A stretch of 64,000 bases of DNA from Salmonella enterica subsp. arizonae. Its GTDB lineage: Bacteria; Pseudomonadota; Gammaproteobacteria; Enterobacterales; Enterobacteriaceae. This document shows, piece after piece, positions 19,289 to 28,880 of the stretch (position 1 is the stretch's first letter; every line of letters begins with the position of its first letter). The notes below the pieces were generated by a model, which saw only the letters and a program-made list of their open reading frames with translations, did not search any database and was not told the DNA's origin. The stretch is from contig NZ_VXJW01000001.1 in NCBI RefSeq assembly GCF_008692845.1, positions 496,001 to 560,000 of the forward strand, in the 5' to 3' direction. The translations under genes and the position numbers were made by a program.

Positions 19289-20041
19289 ATGATCCCGGAA
19301 AAGCGAATTATACGGCGCATTCAGTCTGGCGGTTGTGCTATCCATTGCCAGGATTGCAGTATCAGCCAGCTTTGCATCCCGTTCACACTTAACGAGCATG
19401 AGCTTGATCAGCTTGATAATATCATCGAGCGCAAAAAACCCATTCAAAAAGGGCAAACTCTGTTTAAAGCAGGTGATGAACTGAAATCGCTCTATGCTAT
19501 CCGCTCCGGAACGATTAAAAGCTACACCATTACCGAGCAAGGCGATGAGCAGATTACTGGATTCCATTTAGCAGGCGACCTGGTGGGCTTTGACGCTATT
19601 GGCAGCGGTCATCATCCGAGCTTTGCGCAAGCGCTGGAAACCTCAATGGTATGTGAAATCCCTTTTGAGACTCTGGATGACCTGTCCGGCAAAATGCCTA
19701 ACCTGCGTCAGCAAATGATGCGTTTAATGAGCGGTGAAATTAAAGGCGATCAGGATATGATCCTGTTATTGTCGAAGAAAAACGCCGAAGAACGTCTGGC
19801 CGCGTTTATTTACAACCTGTCCCGCCGTTTTGCGCAGCGTGGTTTTTCACCGCGTGAATTCCGCCTGACGATGACCCGCGGCGATATCGGCAATTACCTT
19901 GGCTTAACGGTCGAGACCATTAGCCGCCTGCTAGGGCGTTTCCAGAAAAGCGGTATGCTGGCGGTGAAAGGTAAATATATTACTATTGAAAACAGCGATG
20001 CGCTGGCGGCTTTGGCTGGTCATACACGCATCGTCGCTTAA
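19289..20041 (+). CDS. fnr: Oxygen-sensing global regulator FNR
   Basis: 250-residue CRP-family regulator, practically identical to E. coli FNR. The N-terminal cluster cysteines are at C20, C23 and C29 (C16 is also present), and the fourth ligand is in SMVCEIP near 122. A cyclic-nucleotide-binding-like beta-roll and dimerisation helix follow, and the C-terminal helix-turn-helix contains [13 protein letters not shown] with the E209-S212-R213 DNA contacts. In the absence of oxygen the 4Fe-4S form dimerises and controls genes for anaerobic metabolism, here fnrS and itself. The ATG at 19289 gives the known length; the longer upstream frame runs through the FNR box and is not the start. Confidence 0.98.
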   Translation: MIPEKRIIRRIQSGGCAIHCQDCSISQLCIPFTLNEHELDQLDNIIERKKPIQKGQTLFKAGDELKSLYAIRSGTIKSYTITEQGDEQITGFHLAGDLVGFDAIGSGHHPSFAQALETSMVCEIPFETLDDLSGKMPNLRQQMMRLMSGEIKGDQDMILLLSKKNAEERLAAFIYNLSRRFAQRGFSPREFRLTMTRGDIGNYLGLTVETISRLLGRFQKSGMLAVKGKYITIENSDALAALAGHTRIVA

Positions 20042-20192
20042 ATATCAGCTACACTACTGGCGTAATCTTCTGCCATATCGTTAAATTTTTCTGATTTATT
20101 GATGTGGCAGAAGCGCTTCCTACTGTTTCATTCACCATATTTGAGTTACTCTTTAGTTACAAACTGCGATGACAGTTGTAAGGAGACCCTGT

Positions 20193-21140
20193 ATGGCTAA
20201 ATATCAAAATATGCTGGTGGTCATCGATCCCACCCAGGACGATCAACCCGCATTACGGCGAGCAGTTTATTTGCATCAACGGATTGGCGGTAAAATTAAA
20301 GCTTTCCTGCCTATTTACGATTTCTCGTATGAGATGACCACCCTGCTTTCTCCTGACGAACGCACCGCAATGCGTCAGGGCGTAATAAGCCAACGCACAG
20401 CATGGATACGTGAGCAGGCGAAATATTATCTTGAAGCAGGCGTCCCCATTGAAATTAAAGTGGTCTGGCACAATCGTCCCTTTGAAGCCATCATCCAGGA
20501 GGTTATTGCCAGCGATCACGATCTGGTGTTGAAAATGGCTCATCAGCACGATCGACTGGAAGCGGTCATTTTTACCCCTACTGACTGGCATTTGCTGCGT
20601 AAATGCCCAAGCCCTGTGTGGATGGTCAAGGATCAGCCGTGGCCAGAAGGTGGTAAAGCACTAGTCGCCGTTAACCTGGCAAGCGAAGAGCCCTATCATA
20701 ATGCTCTTAACGAAAAACTGGTAAAAGAGACCTTACAGTTAGCGGAGCAAGTTAATCATACAGAAGTACACCTGGTCGGCGCCTACCCTGTTACGCCAAT
20801 CAATATTGCCATTGAGCTGCCGGAATTTGATCCCAGCGTATATAACGACGCCATCAGAGGCCAGCATTTACTGGCAATGAAATCGCTGCGCCAGAAATTC
20901 AGTATTGATGAAAAAGTTACGCATGTGGAAAAAGGCTTGCCGGAAGAGGTTATTCCGGATCTTGCCGAACACCTTCAGGCGGGGATCGTTGTGCTTGGCA
21001 CCATTGGACGTACAGGACTCTCGGCCGCGTTTCTGGGTAACACGGCAGAACAGGTTATTGACCATCTGCGCTGTGACCTGTTAGTCATTAAGCCCGATGA
21101 GTATCAAACGCCGGTTGAACTGGACGACGAAGACGATTAA
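20193..21140 (+). CDS. uspE: Universal stress protein E (YdaA), tandem-domain
   Basis: 315 residues made of two universal-stress domains in tandem (about 1-150 and 155-310), the UspE architecture. It starts [18 protein letters not shown]. The second domain ends with [17 protein letters not shown] and DLLVIKP, the ATP-loop signature, and the acidic tail is LDDEDD. UspE in E. coli contributes to stress resistance and motility/adhesion control. GTAAGGAGA precedes the ATG at 20193. It follows fnr as in E. coli. Confidence 0.95.
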   Translation: MAKYQNMLVVIDPTQDDQPALRRAVYLHQRIGGKIKAFLPIYDFSYEMTTLLSPDERTAMRQGVISQRTAWIREQAKYYLEAGVPIEIKVVWHNRPFEAIIQEVIASDHDLVLKMAHQHDRLEAVIFTPTDWHLLRKCPSPVWMVKDQPWPEGGKALVAVNLASEEPYHNALNEKLVKETLQLAEQVNHTEVHLVGAYPVTPINIAIELPEFDPSVYNDAIRGQHLLAMKSLRQKFSIDEKVTHVEKGLPEEVIPDLAEHLQAGIVVLGTIGRTGLSAAFLGNTAEQVIDHLRCDLLVIKPDEYQTPVELDDEDD

Positions 21141-21145
21141 TCTCT

Positions 21146-21174
21146 ATGCCGGATGGTGCGCTGCCATCCGGCGA
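21146..21174. repeat. REP-like palindrome after uspE
   Basis: GCCGGATGG and CCATCCGGC, separated by TGCGCTG, form a hairpin with the GCCGGATG head typical of enterobacterial REP elements. It lies between the convergent uspE and ynaJ genes and may also terminate transcription. Confidence 0.7.
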
Positions 21175-21183
21175 ATTACCCCA

Positions 21184-21444
21184 TTAATGTTGCTCATCCC
21201 CGCCGAAAAAATAGATCCCCAAAGGAATAGCTAACAAAATAGTGAATACCAAGCTATAAACGCAAATCATTGCGGACTGGATGGCGTACATTGAACTTGT
21301 CCACTCGGACAGAGGAATATGGTATTGCTCAATCACACCGCCGATAGTCGCACGCGTTACTACCGATGCAGCAACGATAAACACTGCCAGCAGGCATAAC
21401 AGAAATTTTTTCCCCTTCGCCGATTTCAGCTTCACCATGATCAT
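21184..21444 (-). CDS. ynaJ: Small membrane protein YnaJ (DUF2534)
   Basis: 86-residue protein with two predicted membrane helices (about 12-32 and 52-76) joined by a polar loop with IPLSEWTSSMYA. The sequence is nearly identical to E. coli YnaJ. The family has no established function. It is encoded opposite to uspE and divergent from ynaI, as in E. coli. Confidence 0.9.
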   Translation of the reverse strand: MIMVKLKSAKGKKFLLCLLAVFIVAASVVTRATIGGVIEQYHIPLSEWTSSMYAIQSAMICVYSLVFTILLAIPLGIYFFGGDEQH

Positions 21445-21682
21445 AGTATCATCCTTTACAGATTACTTCGTTACCTTGCAGCAACAATATCATGACAATC
21501 GCGCGATGTCTTCTCCATAAAATGTGACATTATATTTACATCAAAAGTAACTCGCTGAAATTAAAGCTGAAAACCCTATCTCTTATTTTTACTTAGCGAT
21601 GATCTGCACGTTTATCCTGGGTAAAATACCTGTTAATCAGTTCATTCTGAGCTGTTATCGTAGGAAGGAGCGGAAAACAATA

Positions 21683-22714
21683 ATGTTCACTGATTTTTTT
21701 CTCAAAAACGCGTTTAATCTGGCGATACTTTTCAGTTGCGGCACAGCGTTACTGATCGTGAGGCTTTGGCTAAGCCGCAATGTACAGTGGAAGAAAGGAT
21801 TCACGTTCCATGCGGCGCAGTTTTTTATTTACGCCATTATTATTGGCACCATTGGGAGTATCCTGAATAATGCTATTGAAGATTATAATTTGCGATTTAT
21901 CTCTTCCGGCGTCATTGATTTTATCTGCACCTCGCTCATTGCGGTGATTCTAACGATAAAATTGTTCCTGCTCATAAACCAGTTTGAAAAAGCGCAGGTT
22001 AATAAAGGAAGAGACGTCACCAGCACCCGTATTCTGGCGCGGGTCATAAAAATAACTATTATTGTCGCGATTATCTTACTGTATGGCGAACACTTTGGCA
22101 TGAGTCTGTCCGGCCTGCTGACCTTTGGTGGTATCGGCGGTATCGCTGTTGGTATGGCTGGCAAAGATGTCCTGAGCAATTTTTTCTCCGGTATCATGCT
22201 CTATTTTGATCGCCCTTTTAGTATTGGAGACTGGATTCGCTCTCCTGACAGAAATATCGAAGGTACGGTCGCTGAAATCGGCTGGCGAATGACGAGAATT
22301 AACACATTCGACCATCGCCCGTTGTATGTTCCTAACTCCGTTTTTTCATCCATTAGCGTTGAGAACCCAGGACGAATGACCAATCGTCGAATTAAAACGG
22401 TTATTGGATTGCGTTACGAAGATGCCGGCAAAATTAGCATCATCGTTGATGCTATCAGAAACATGCTGCAGGCGCACAGCGATATCGATCAGAAACAGAC
22501 ATTGCTGGTCTATTTTAATGAATTCGCCGACTCCTCGCTGAATATTATGGTGTATTGCTTTACCAAAACGACAGTATGGCAGCAATGGCTCGCTGTACAA
22601 CAGGATGTTTACCTGAAAATCATTGCGATTGTCCAGGAAAACGGCGCTGACTTTGCCTTCCCAAGCCAGACGCTATATATCGATGACCCAGAGGCCGCGC
22701 CTGCGATAAAATAA
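21683..22714 (+). CDS. ynaI: Mechanosensitive channel YnaI (MscS family)
   Basis: 343-residue inner-membrane channel of low conductance. There are five predicted helices: two extra N-terminal ones before the MscS core, then the pore-lining helix with [22 protein letters not shown] and the cytoplasmic beta domain ([19 protein letters not shown]). YnaI forms heptamers and gates under hypo-osmotic shock. I choose the ATG at 21683 (MFTDFFLKN), which gives the E. coli length and is preceded by GGAAGGAGCGGA; an in-frame start at 21599 is further upstream. A long inverted repeat follows the stop. Confidence 0.95.
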   Translation: MFTDFFLKNAFNLAILFSCGTALLIVRLWLSRNVQWKKGFTFHAAQFFIYAIIIGTIGSILNNAIEDYNLRFISSGVIDFICTSLIAVILTIKLFLLINQFEKAQVNKGRDVTSTRILARVIKITIIVAIILLYGEHFGMSLSGLLTFGGIGGIAVGMAGKDVLSNFFSGIMLYFDRPFSIGDWIRSPDRNIEGTVAEIGWRMTRINTFDHRPLYVPNSVFSSISVENPGRMTNRRIKTVIGLRYEDAGKISIIVDAIRNMLQAHSDIDQKQTLLVYFNEFADSSLNIMVYCFTKTTVWQQWLAVQQDVYLKIIAIVQENGADFAFPSQTLYIDDPEAAPAIK

Positions 22715-22743
22715 AAGATATCCTGAGCCCGATAACGCTTGTT

Positions 22744-22812
22744 AAGAGCCGGTGCTGATATTGTGGAAACTGGCTGTTAGTGCCTTGCTGTCGATGATCA
22801 CCGGCTCTTTTC
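22744..22812. terminator. Inverted repeat after ynaI with a long loop
   Basis: AAGAGCCGGTG at about 22744 pairs with CACCGGCTCTT at about 22802, with a loop of nearly 50 bases and a trailing TTTT. It may end ynaI transcription. The right arm overlaps the 3' end of the cupin remnant. Confidence 0.5.
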
Positions 22813-23136
22813 GTTAACCGTCATGGTAAATTCAATCACCTCATTAGTGTCGTTAAAATAGGCATGAGACATATCGGTTCTGGCTACAGCGGAGCACCCC
22901 TCCCGAATAATAAAGCGTCTACCGTCGACCGTTAACGTCAGTGTTCCCTGATTAACAAACAGTAATTCACAGGTGTCGGCCGGATGTCCTGCTGATTCAA
23001 ACTTTTCGCCAGGATGCATTATCCATTGCCAGAGTTCCAGCATATCCGGCCCGCTGGTTCCCGCCATCAGTTTCGCGCTGCCGCCTTTCTCGCCGCGCCA
23101 CAGCACCGGAATAGCATCCCGGTCGGAGAAATCGCG
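22798..23136 (-). pseudogene. C-terminal cupin half of an XRE-cupin regulator, N-terminus deleted
   Basis: The readable product (RDAIPVLWRGEKGGSAKL ... ELWQWIMHPGEKF ... LLFVNQGTLTLTVDGRRFII ... SHAYFNDTNEVIEFTM) is the ~110-residue effector-binding cupin domain of the helix-turn-helix/cupin regulator family. The whole N-terminal DNA-binding domain is missing: an in-frame stop lies at 23137-23139 on this strand, exactly where homology to a different gene starts on the other strand. It cannot bind DNA as such. It once stood divergent from the B3/4-domain gene, and a deletion removed both N-termini and the promoters between them. Confidence 0.75.
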
Positions 23137-23703
23137 CTAAAAGAGGCCTGTCAGGCCGTACTTAACGGCCAACCGGCGTGGGCACAGGCGCATATAGACG
23201 CCTGGAATGCGGTGTTTAAAGCATTTGGCGCAAAACCAAAGCGCACCCCCTGCTCGGCAGAAGCGCTACGAAAGCGCGTGTTGAAGGATGGAACAATGGC
23301 GGCGCTGGACCCGGTCGTTGCTCTTTATAACGCAGTGAGCCTGCGCTATGCCGTGCCGGTAGGCGGCGAGAACAGCGCAGCTTATTATGGATCGCCGCGT
23401 CTGGTTTTCGCTGACGGTAGTGAAACATTTGATACCCTAAAAGAAGGACAACCCGTCACCGAGTCGCCAGAACCGGGCGAAGTTATCTGGCGCGATGACA
23501 GAGGCGTCACCTGTCGTCGCTGGAACTGGCGCCAGGGAGTACGTACCCGACTAAGCGCTTCAGATAAAACGATGTGGTTTATCCTTGAAAGTTTGCCGGA
23601 AATGCCAGTTGATGAATTGTACGCGGCAGGAAACATGCTGACTGACGGCCTTGAAAAAATGATGCCGGGTTTACGTTTTGAATCCACGTTGATGGATGTT
23701 TGA
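23128..23703 (+). pseudogene. B3/B4 tRNA-binding domain protein, N-terminus deleted
   Basis: From EIALKEACQAVLNGQPAW onward the frame encodes a stand-alone B3/B4 domain like that of phenylalanyl-tRNA synthetase beta, with LDPVVALYNAVSLRYAVPVG and YGSPRLVFADGSE. Such free-standing proteins are about 230 residues long; the first ~30-40 are missing here. The open frame continues to 23014 only because it reads the antisense of the cupin remnant. It ends next to a frameshifted gene. Without its start and promoter, expression of a functional product is doubtful. Confidence 0.72.
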
Positions 23704-23730
23704 TTGATATTGCGTAACAGGAGAAATACC

Positions 23731-24077
23731 ATGTCGCTGTTTCTGACAAGTTTTATTTTCGAAAAAAAAGAGTATGACGAAGAGTTTTATCAACTGGATG
23801 GCTGGATTGAGCGCTATACGCAGTCTATTGATGGCTATATTGGGATGGAAAGCTATACAGATGCCGCTAGCGGAAGAATGATTAATAATTACTACTGGCA
23901 GACCCGCGAATCAATGGAGCTCTTGATAAACAATTTACAGCACCAGCAGGCCAAATCGCAAAGTCATAATGGCTTTCCGGTTACCAGACGATTATTGCAG
24001 AAATTCATGGGAGTCATAACGTTAACCTGCCCCATCCGCTGGCATCATTTTCAGTTCCTTATGGCGTTATGCAATAG
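23731..24077 (+). pseudogene. Antibiotic-biosynthesis-monooxygenase-like (ABM fold) gene with a frameshift
   Basis: It starts with a good ribosome-binding site (AGGAG) and MSLFLTSFIFEKKEYDEEFY, runs in one frame to about 23965, then the homologous C-terminus continues in another frame as WLSGYQTIIAEIHGSHNVNL and PHPLASFSVPYGVMQ, ending at TAG 24075-24077. The shift lies within the CATAA around 23965-23969 and corresponds to a net gain of two bases or loss of one. The uncorrected frame would run to 24135 with an unrelated tail. The intact family member is a ~115-residue dimeric alpha/beta-barrel of unknown substrate. Confidence 0.75.
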
Positions 24078-24200
24078 CATGAATTTACCGTTTGGCTATC
24101 GCTGCGCCTTCGCAGTACAAGGAAGGCGCATATAAAAGTCTACTCCCCAGCCCTGCCGATAATCCGGTTCACCGTGCAGAAGCTATGTTCATACAAACTA

Positions 24201-24485
24201 TTAACAGACAGGAATATGAGTGATATCCCGCGGTACGATGGCACGCGTGACCACATTATTTTCATCGCACTCAATCAACGCTCTGGAAAAAATGTTGAGC
24301 TCATTAATTTTCAGTCCTGAATTATCCCAAAACTGGCGGCAAGTGAAGTCAGAGACAAAGATTATGCCGGGATGAATATCATGATCACAAATAAAACGGG
24401 CCCGGGAAATACTCAACACATACTCTGCCCAATTTGAGTAACTGCCCGCTGATTTAAGGCGGTCACTATACTCTTTTACCTGCAT
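24201..24485 (-). CDS. Hypothetical protein, 94 residues
   Basis: Reading frame with low GC content and no recognised domain; a tryptophan-bearing SNWAEYVLSISRARFI and an FVSDFTCRQFWDN segment are the only notable stretches. There is no signal peptide or membrane helix. The upstream region lacks a good ribosome-binding site. It lies in the patchwork between decayed genes and the zir locus and could itself be a remnant. Confidence 0.35.
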   Translation of the reverse strand: MQVKEYSDRLKSAGSYSNWAEYVLSISRARFICDHDIHPGIIFVSDFTCRQFWDNSGLKINELNIFSRALIECDENNVVTRAIVPRDITHIPVC

Positions 24486-24829
24486 TCACAAACTGGTTTA
24501 TCCAGTGACGGGACGACAATAATCAACTTTTTTATACCCGGGATACAGTAACCCGGTAATAAACCATGGCTTACAAGTCCCTTTGTGCAGGGTAACGTTT
24601 TATCTTCATCCAACATGCAAGTTTAAGAGTGAGTGGAGTGTTCCCAAATGTCACAGCATATTGCTGACCCAATGAGATATAACCCTGCGTTAATATTGGC
24701 ATCATAACCCCTCCTTTTTTATACTATATATCTTCAGCCATAATAATTATTTAGCAGCCCACTAAAAACCACGTAAATATCCACAATAAAATTAACGTAA
24801 TGAAGGGTATTATATTTATTAATATAACA
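24486..24829. other. Region downstream of zirS
   Basis: About 340 bases without a supported gene. A small hairpin (CCGGG / CCCGG) at about 24538-24556, followed by TATAAAAAAG on the minus strand, could terminate the leftward zir operon. The 100 bases nearest zirS are strongly AT-rich. Confidence 0.35.
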
Positions 24830-25654
24830 TTATAACCTCCCTATAATAGTGAGATACTTTTTAAAAAAATCTCCCAGGTACGAATATTCAACACCAAGCG
24901 TTTCACTATGATTTCCAAGATAAGTTATAACTTGCGTATATTCACCAGGACCAACTCCTTTCTTAACAGGCCCTATATCCCATAGGCCATTACCATTCTG
25001 ATGTGCTGTAGCTACGTTTATCATCACATCATTTATAGGATTTCCATCAACATCCTTAACAAGAGTTGTTATAGTAGCACTTTCACCAGGTGACAATACA
25101 GCATTATCTATATTTATAAGCGTTAAATCTGGGCTTGGCGTATTAGATATAGGTTGTGTCTCAATGTAATGAGGTTCAGAGACCGATGGCACAGGCATAT
25201 ACCCTGACGCTGAAGTTATATCCGTTTCGTTATAAACTTCTAGCTTTATCCTTGAGCCTGAATGTTCTTTCTTAATATTAAAATTATATTGACAAGGGCT
25301 TTCCCGTTTAAGTATATGTTGAGAATTATCTTTATTAACTTGATAGTACGTACATACTACAGTATAGGTCTCAGCAGCCTGATAATTATTATCAGGATCT
25401 GGGGCGCGATGAATACTCTCTCTCTTAAGAGTCATACCTGGAAAGGGGGTATAACTAAAAATAGAAAAATCAACTCCATTAAAAGTCAATTCTACACCAC
25501 TAAGATTTTTTGGCGGTCTATGTCCAACACTCGGTGCTGTAGGAGGAGAAAGCCTCCCGACAGGTGCCGCGGATGTTGTTGACGAATCCGCCGAGACGCT
25601 TATCGGTACAACTGCCAGAAGGAGGCTATAAATTATAAAATTATATTTCGTCAT
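24830..25654 (-). CDS. zirS: Secreted protein ZirS
   Basis: 274 residues with a Sec signal peptide (MTKYNFIIYSLLLAVVPISVSA). The mature N-terminus is Ser/Thr/Pro-rich and contains APSVGHRPP. The C-terminal half is an Ig-like or invasin-like domain (LTLINIDNAVLSPGESATIT ... DVDGNPINDVMINV). In S. Typhimurium ZirS is exported through the outer-membrane barrel ZirT, and the pair moderates virulence in mice. It is last in the leftward order zirU-zirT-zirS, 26 bases after zirT. The SVGHRP motif is shared with ZirU. Identification rests on size, gene order and the ZirT neighbour. Confidence 0.85.
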   Translation of the reverse strand: MTKYNFIIYSLLLAVVPISVSADSSTTSAAPVGRLSPPTAPSVGHRPPKNLSGVELTFNGVDFSIFSYTPFPGMTLKRESIHRAPDPDNNYQAAETYTVVCTYYQVNKDNSQHILKRESPCQYNFNIKKEHSGSRIKLEVYNETDITSASGYMPVPSVSEPHYIETQPISNTPSPDLTLINIDNAVLSPGESATITTLVKDVDGNPINDVMINVATAHQNGNGLWDIGPVKKGVGPGEYTQVITYLGNHSETLGVEYSYLGDFFKKYLTIIGRL

Positions 25655-25680
25655 GAGTATTATTACTCCTTTTTAGCACA

Positions 25681-27663
25681 TTAATTCGCAGCAGATGTTG
25701 CGTTATTACTCTCAGCATTTTCTTTATCAGAAATAATTCTGACCCGGATATATTTATTCTGTAACGATTCCCCGTTAAGGCTATACGGAAGAAGCCAGGT
25801 GGCCTTTGTCGCACCAGGTACGGATTTCCAGGATTTCATTTCATCTGAGATTTCCCACTGATAATTAAACGCATCGGTACAGTCTGTATTGTTTATACAA
25901 AGCGTTCTGGCCCGCATTTCTGTTCCGACGACTGGCGCTGTGACACTTCCGTTGGCTTCATCAGTACCCGGCGTAAAAAGCACCTCCACAGAAGTGACCT
26001 TTTGCGCAATACTGTCTGACTGCGCTTGTAGTAGTACGCTACCCTTCACCGGATGTTTATCGTCTGGTCCGCTTGCTTCAATATGCAATTTAAACGAGCG
26101 GGCATCATCGCCGACATGGGTCACCAGAACCCGTTCAACCCAATGGCCGTCACGCTCTGTACCGCCGAGCGCTTTAAATGACAAACCCGGCGTATCTGAT
26201 TGATACTTAATATTACGTGGTTTGAGCGACGCCCACTCCTCTTCAGAACGCTCGCGCACGTAGTGCCACTCAATAACCTTCCCCTCTTCTCCGGCAGGAA
26301 GCGGCGTACTGATAACAAAGTTGCCGTCCTCAACCTGAGCATCGTCATTGATAATATTTATCCAGGAACGGAAGCTGGTCTCATCCTGTGTCACCCTTAC
26401 CGGGATACGCTCGGAGGTCACGCGGGTACCCCGGCTGTCAGTCACCGTTAAATAGAGGCTATACTCCTGACCGTCGGTCGCCGTCAGCGGAAGTTGTGGA
26501 AGAATAAGGCCGCTGCCCAGGCTCCCCTGAAGCTGGAGTCCGGCGATAAGCTCCGCATCACCCGACCACTCAACCTTCTCAATCGGGTAACGGCTATCTA
26601 TCGTCGCCATTAATGTAACTAGCGTACCGGACAGGCCTGACACCGGCATTGCCGTAATGCGGATTTTACTGGCCTGCTCCCGATACGCCATAACGATATC
26701 GTAATTACGATCGACAAAGGCACGCCGATTTGTCGTATTTGACGGCGCCCCAACGTTTCGGTAATCAAGCTGTTCATGTAACGGCGTACCGAAGGAATAG
26801 TTGACTCTCAGACCGCCCTCTGCCTGCGATCCGCCGTTACCGGCGTCCCGATATCCTGCCCTGACTTCAAGCAAGGGGACAGGATTCCAGACCAGAGCCG
26901 CACCTGCGGCGCGGGGATTCCGGCTTAACGTACCGTTACCCAACAGATCAACTTTATCCCCGTAATACTGTTCATATGTCAGCTCGCCACTGAACCAAGG
27001 AAAATCGGGGAGCGTTCCTTTTGTTCGTAGATCAAAGCCATACGCCGGACGCTCATCATGGAATTCATGCGCTGCTGACGTTCTCCAGCCGGTGAGAGGG
27101 AAATAATAATTGCCGGAAAAGGCCAGACTTTCTTTATAGACTTCCCCGCCAATGCCGCCACGTAAATGGGAATAACGGATGTCGGCATCCAGAAACGTAT
27201 TGACGCCGAGCAACCATCCATTGACCTCCTGACGGTAGCCCATACCAACGTTAGCAAAGGTGCGGCCATCGAAACTGCTGCTGTCGTGGTCGCGAAAGCC
27301 AAGCTGACCAAAGAGTAAAGATGACGTTGTTTCCTGGACGGGAATAAACATATCGAACTCTGATGAGCGATATTTCGCGCCATCTTCAAGATTGACGCCG
27401 CCACGAAAAATAATCTCCGGAAAAGCGCTCTTCATCCCCTCGTTCACCAGTTGATTAGCGGCTTGTCCAGGTAACGCCTTTATTTTCCCTTTGGCATAAT
27501 CCTCCAGTGTCCCCTCCTGCAGATGCGGAGAAATAGACGATGCCGTACCCGCAATCCACGACAGAATTTCATTATCACTATCAGCAATGACCGGCAGTGA
27601 AATCTGACTGGTAATAATGGCCCAGGTTATATATTTAGTAATGGGTTTTTTAGAAAAAACCAC
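25681..27663 (-). CDS. zirT: Intimin/invasin-type outer-membrane protein ZirT
   Basis: 660 residues, with a GTG start at 27663 preceded by AGGAGATAATAAA. A signal peptide is followed by a LysM-free leader (about 25-85) and an inverse-autotransporter beta-barrel (about 85-310) with the diagnostic GWLLGVNTFLDADI and YYFPLTGWR motifs and the terminal REQASKI linker helix. After the barrel come two or three Ig/invasin-like domains, the last with a CINNTDCTDAFNYQWE disulfide loop. In S. Typhimurium ZirT secretes ZirS. Unlike invasin, the passenger part is short and lacks an adhesin tip. It lies between zirU (75-base gap) and zirS. Confidence 0.9.
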   Translation of the reverse strand: MVFSKKPITKYITWAIITSQISLPVIADSDNEILSWIAGTASSISPHLQEGTLEDYAKGKIKALPGQAANQLVNEGMKSAFPEIIFRGGVNLEDGAKYRSSEFDMFIPVQETTSSLLFGQLGFRDHDSSSFDGRTFANVGMGYRQEVNGWLLGVNTFLDADIRYSHLRGGIGGEVYKESLAFSGNYYFPLTGWRTSAAHEFHDERPAYGFDLRTKGTLPDFPWFSGELTYEQYYGDKVDLLGNGTLSRNPRAAGAALVWNPVPLLEVRAGYRDAGNGGSQAEGGLRVNYSFGTPLHEQLDYRNVGAPSNTTNRRAFVDRNYDIVMAYREQASKIRITAMPVSGLSGTLVTLMATIDSRYPIEKVEWSGDAELIAGLQLQGSLGSGLILPQLPLTATDGQEYSLYLTVTDSRGTRVTSERIPVRVTQDETSFRSWINIINDDAQVEDGNFVISTPLPAGEEGKVIEWHYVRERSEEEWASLKPRNIKYQSDTPGLSFKALGGTERDGHWVERVLVTHVGDDARSFKLHIEASGPDDKHPVKGSVLLQAQSDSIAQKVTSVEVLFTPGTDEANGSVTAPVVGTEMRARTLCINNTDCTDAFNYQWEISDEMKSWKSVPGATKATWLLPYSLNGESLQNKYIRVRIISDKENAESNNATSAAN

Positions 27664-27737
27664 TTTATTATCTCCTGCTATATTCTCCCTGCCAGGCAGG
27701 GGAATACTTAAATAAGATGTTTTTTTAGCGATAACGA

Positions 27738-28583
27738 TCAGCGACGGATAGCGCGTTTATTCTCCGGCGTGGTTTTCGTCGTTTTAGGCGTGACGTGGAC
27801 ACGGAACAGTTTATTCTGCTCGGTCCCCTTGATAATATATTTATGTTTTTCAGCGTTGGTATTATTAAGTTCGGTGAACATATCTGGTGTCGCTGCATCC
27901 GCCATTTGCCAGGTAAAGTTATAATTACTGACCTCACACTCAGCCGCCGCTGTGGTGGCACACTCCAGTACCGCTTCAAGGGTGCCGCCCACCACAGGGG
28001 TGTTGGCGTTATTGGTACCGTTGAGTTCATCAGTCGGTTTACCACTTTCATTCACCACATTGATAGTGACAGAACGTAGTTTATTAGCAATCGTGCCGTC
28101 TGCGGCAGAATCGCCGCCCACACCAGAAGATGCAGAAGTTAATAATATAGTGGTAGGCAAGAATGCGCTGTCCGGCGTCCCCGTCGCCGTCTTAATTCGG
28201 TAAACGATTTTAATTTTTTTACCACCTGCATCAGCAGGAATGGTAAAAGCCTTCCCGGTTGCCGCTGGTGTTCCAGAAGGATCGGCGGCCTCATTATCCA
28301 CCAGATACCATTTAATATCGTCGGCATTATTCATTTTATCTAGGGACAGAACATCCCCATCCTCATCCACAATAAAAACATCCGCTATCTGGAGGGTTGA
28401 ACCGGTCGTCAGCTCACCAGACACTTCTATTTTTTTTGCATTGGTGGTTGCCACAGGACGATGACCAACAGAAGCAGGTGTAGCAGAAGAGGCCATATCA
28501 TTGGCTCTGGTATTCGCCACCGACTCTACTGAGACCACAGATGCGCAAATCGCTAACGCTAATAAAGATCTTTTGAAGTACAA
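27738..28583 (-). CDS. zirU: Exported protein ZirU
   Basis: 281 residues with signal peptide MYFKRSLLALAICASVVSVE. The mature N-terminus has TPASVGHRPVATT, closely like ZirS. Two repeated beta-rich domains follow (GELTTGSTLQIADVFIVDED... and GGTLEAVLECATTAAAECEV...), the second with a Cys pair like that ending ZirT. The only start that gives a signal peptide is TTG at 28583, with AAGGGA upstream, so initiation is probably weak. It is first in the leftward zir unit and divergent from an AraC-type regulator. The role of ZirU is less clear than that of ZirS; a second passenger of ZirT is my inference. Confidence 0.82.
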   Translation of the reverse strand: MYFKRSLLALAICASVVSVESVANTRANDMASSATPASVGHRPVATTNAKKIEVSGELTTGSTLQIADVFIVDEDGDVLSLDKMNNADDIKWYLVDNEAADPSGTPAATGKAFTIPADAGGKKIKIVYRIKTATGTPDSAFLPTTILLTSASSGVGGDSAADGTIANKLRSVTINVVNESGKPTDELNGTNNANTPVVGGTLEAVLECATTAAAECEVSNYNFTWQMADAATPDMFTELNNTNAEKHKYIIKGTEQNKLFRVHVTPKTTKTTPENKRAIRR

Positions 28584-28880
28584 AACAATTCCCTTTTATC
28601 AAATCATTAGAAAATATTACAAGATTTATAATCTCACGGACTAAAAAATCAGGATTATTCAATCACTTTAACCGCCTGTTAAATTATGCCATTCGCCCAG
28701 CCAATTACTTAGCTTTACTGGCAAAAGCCGACTCCCGAGTGTAAAGTTTATTTAGAAACGTCAAGCAATTTAAATATTTATTGTTTTGCCAGAAAAGCTA
28801 ACAATCCCATGAGTTTAATAACACAGTATGTCACATACATTAAGAATTTATATTCCCGGCTTCAACAACGAGGAATGACG
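28584..28880. promoter_or_regulatory. Divergent control region between zirU and the AraC-type regulator
   Basis: About 300 AT-rich bases holding both promoters. CGAGGAATGACG precedes the regulator ATG at 28881. No operator could be assigned with confidence, but direct control of zirU by the divergent regulator is the obvious hypothesis. Confidence 0.45.

Noticed and set aside
23014-23703. B3/4-domain protein as an intact 229-residue gene
   Set aside because: The first ~40 codons are the antisense of the cupin remnant; family similarity starts only at about 23128.
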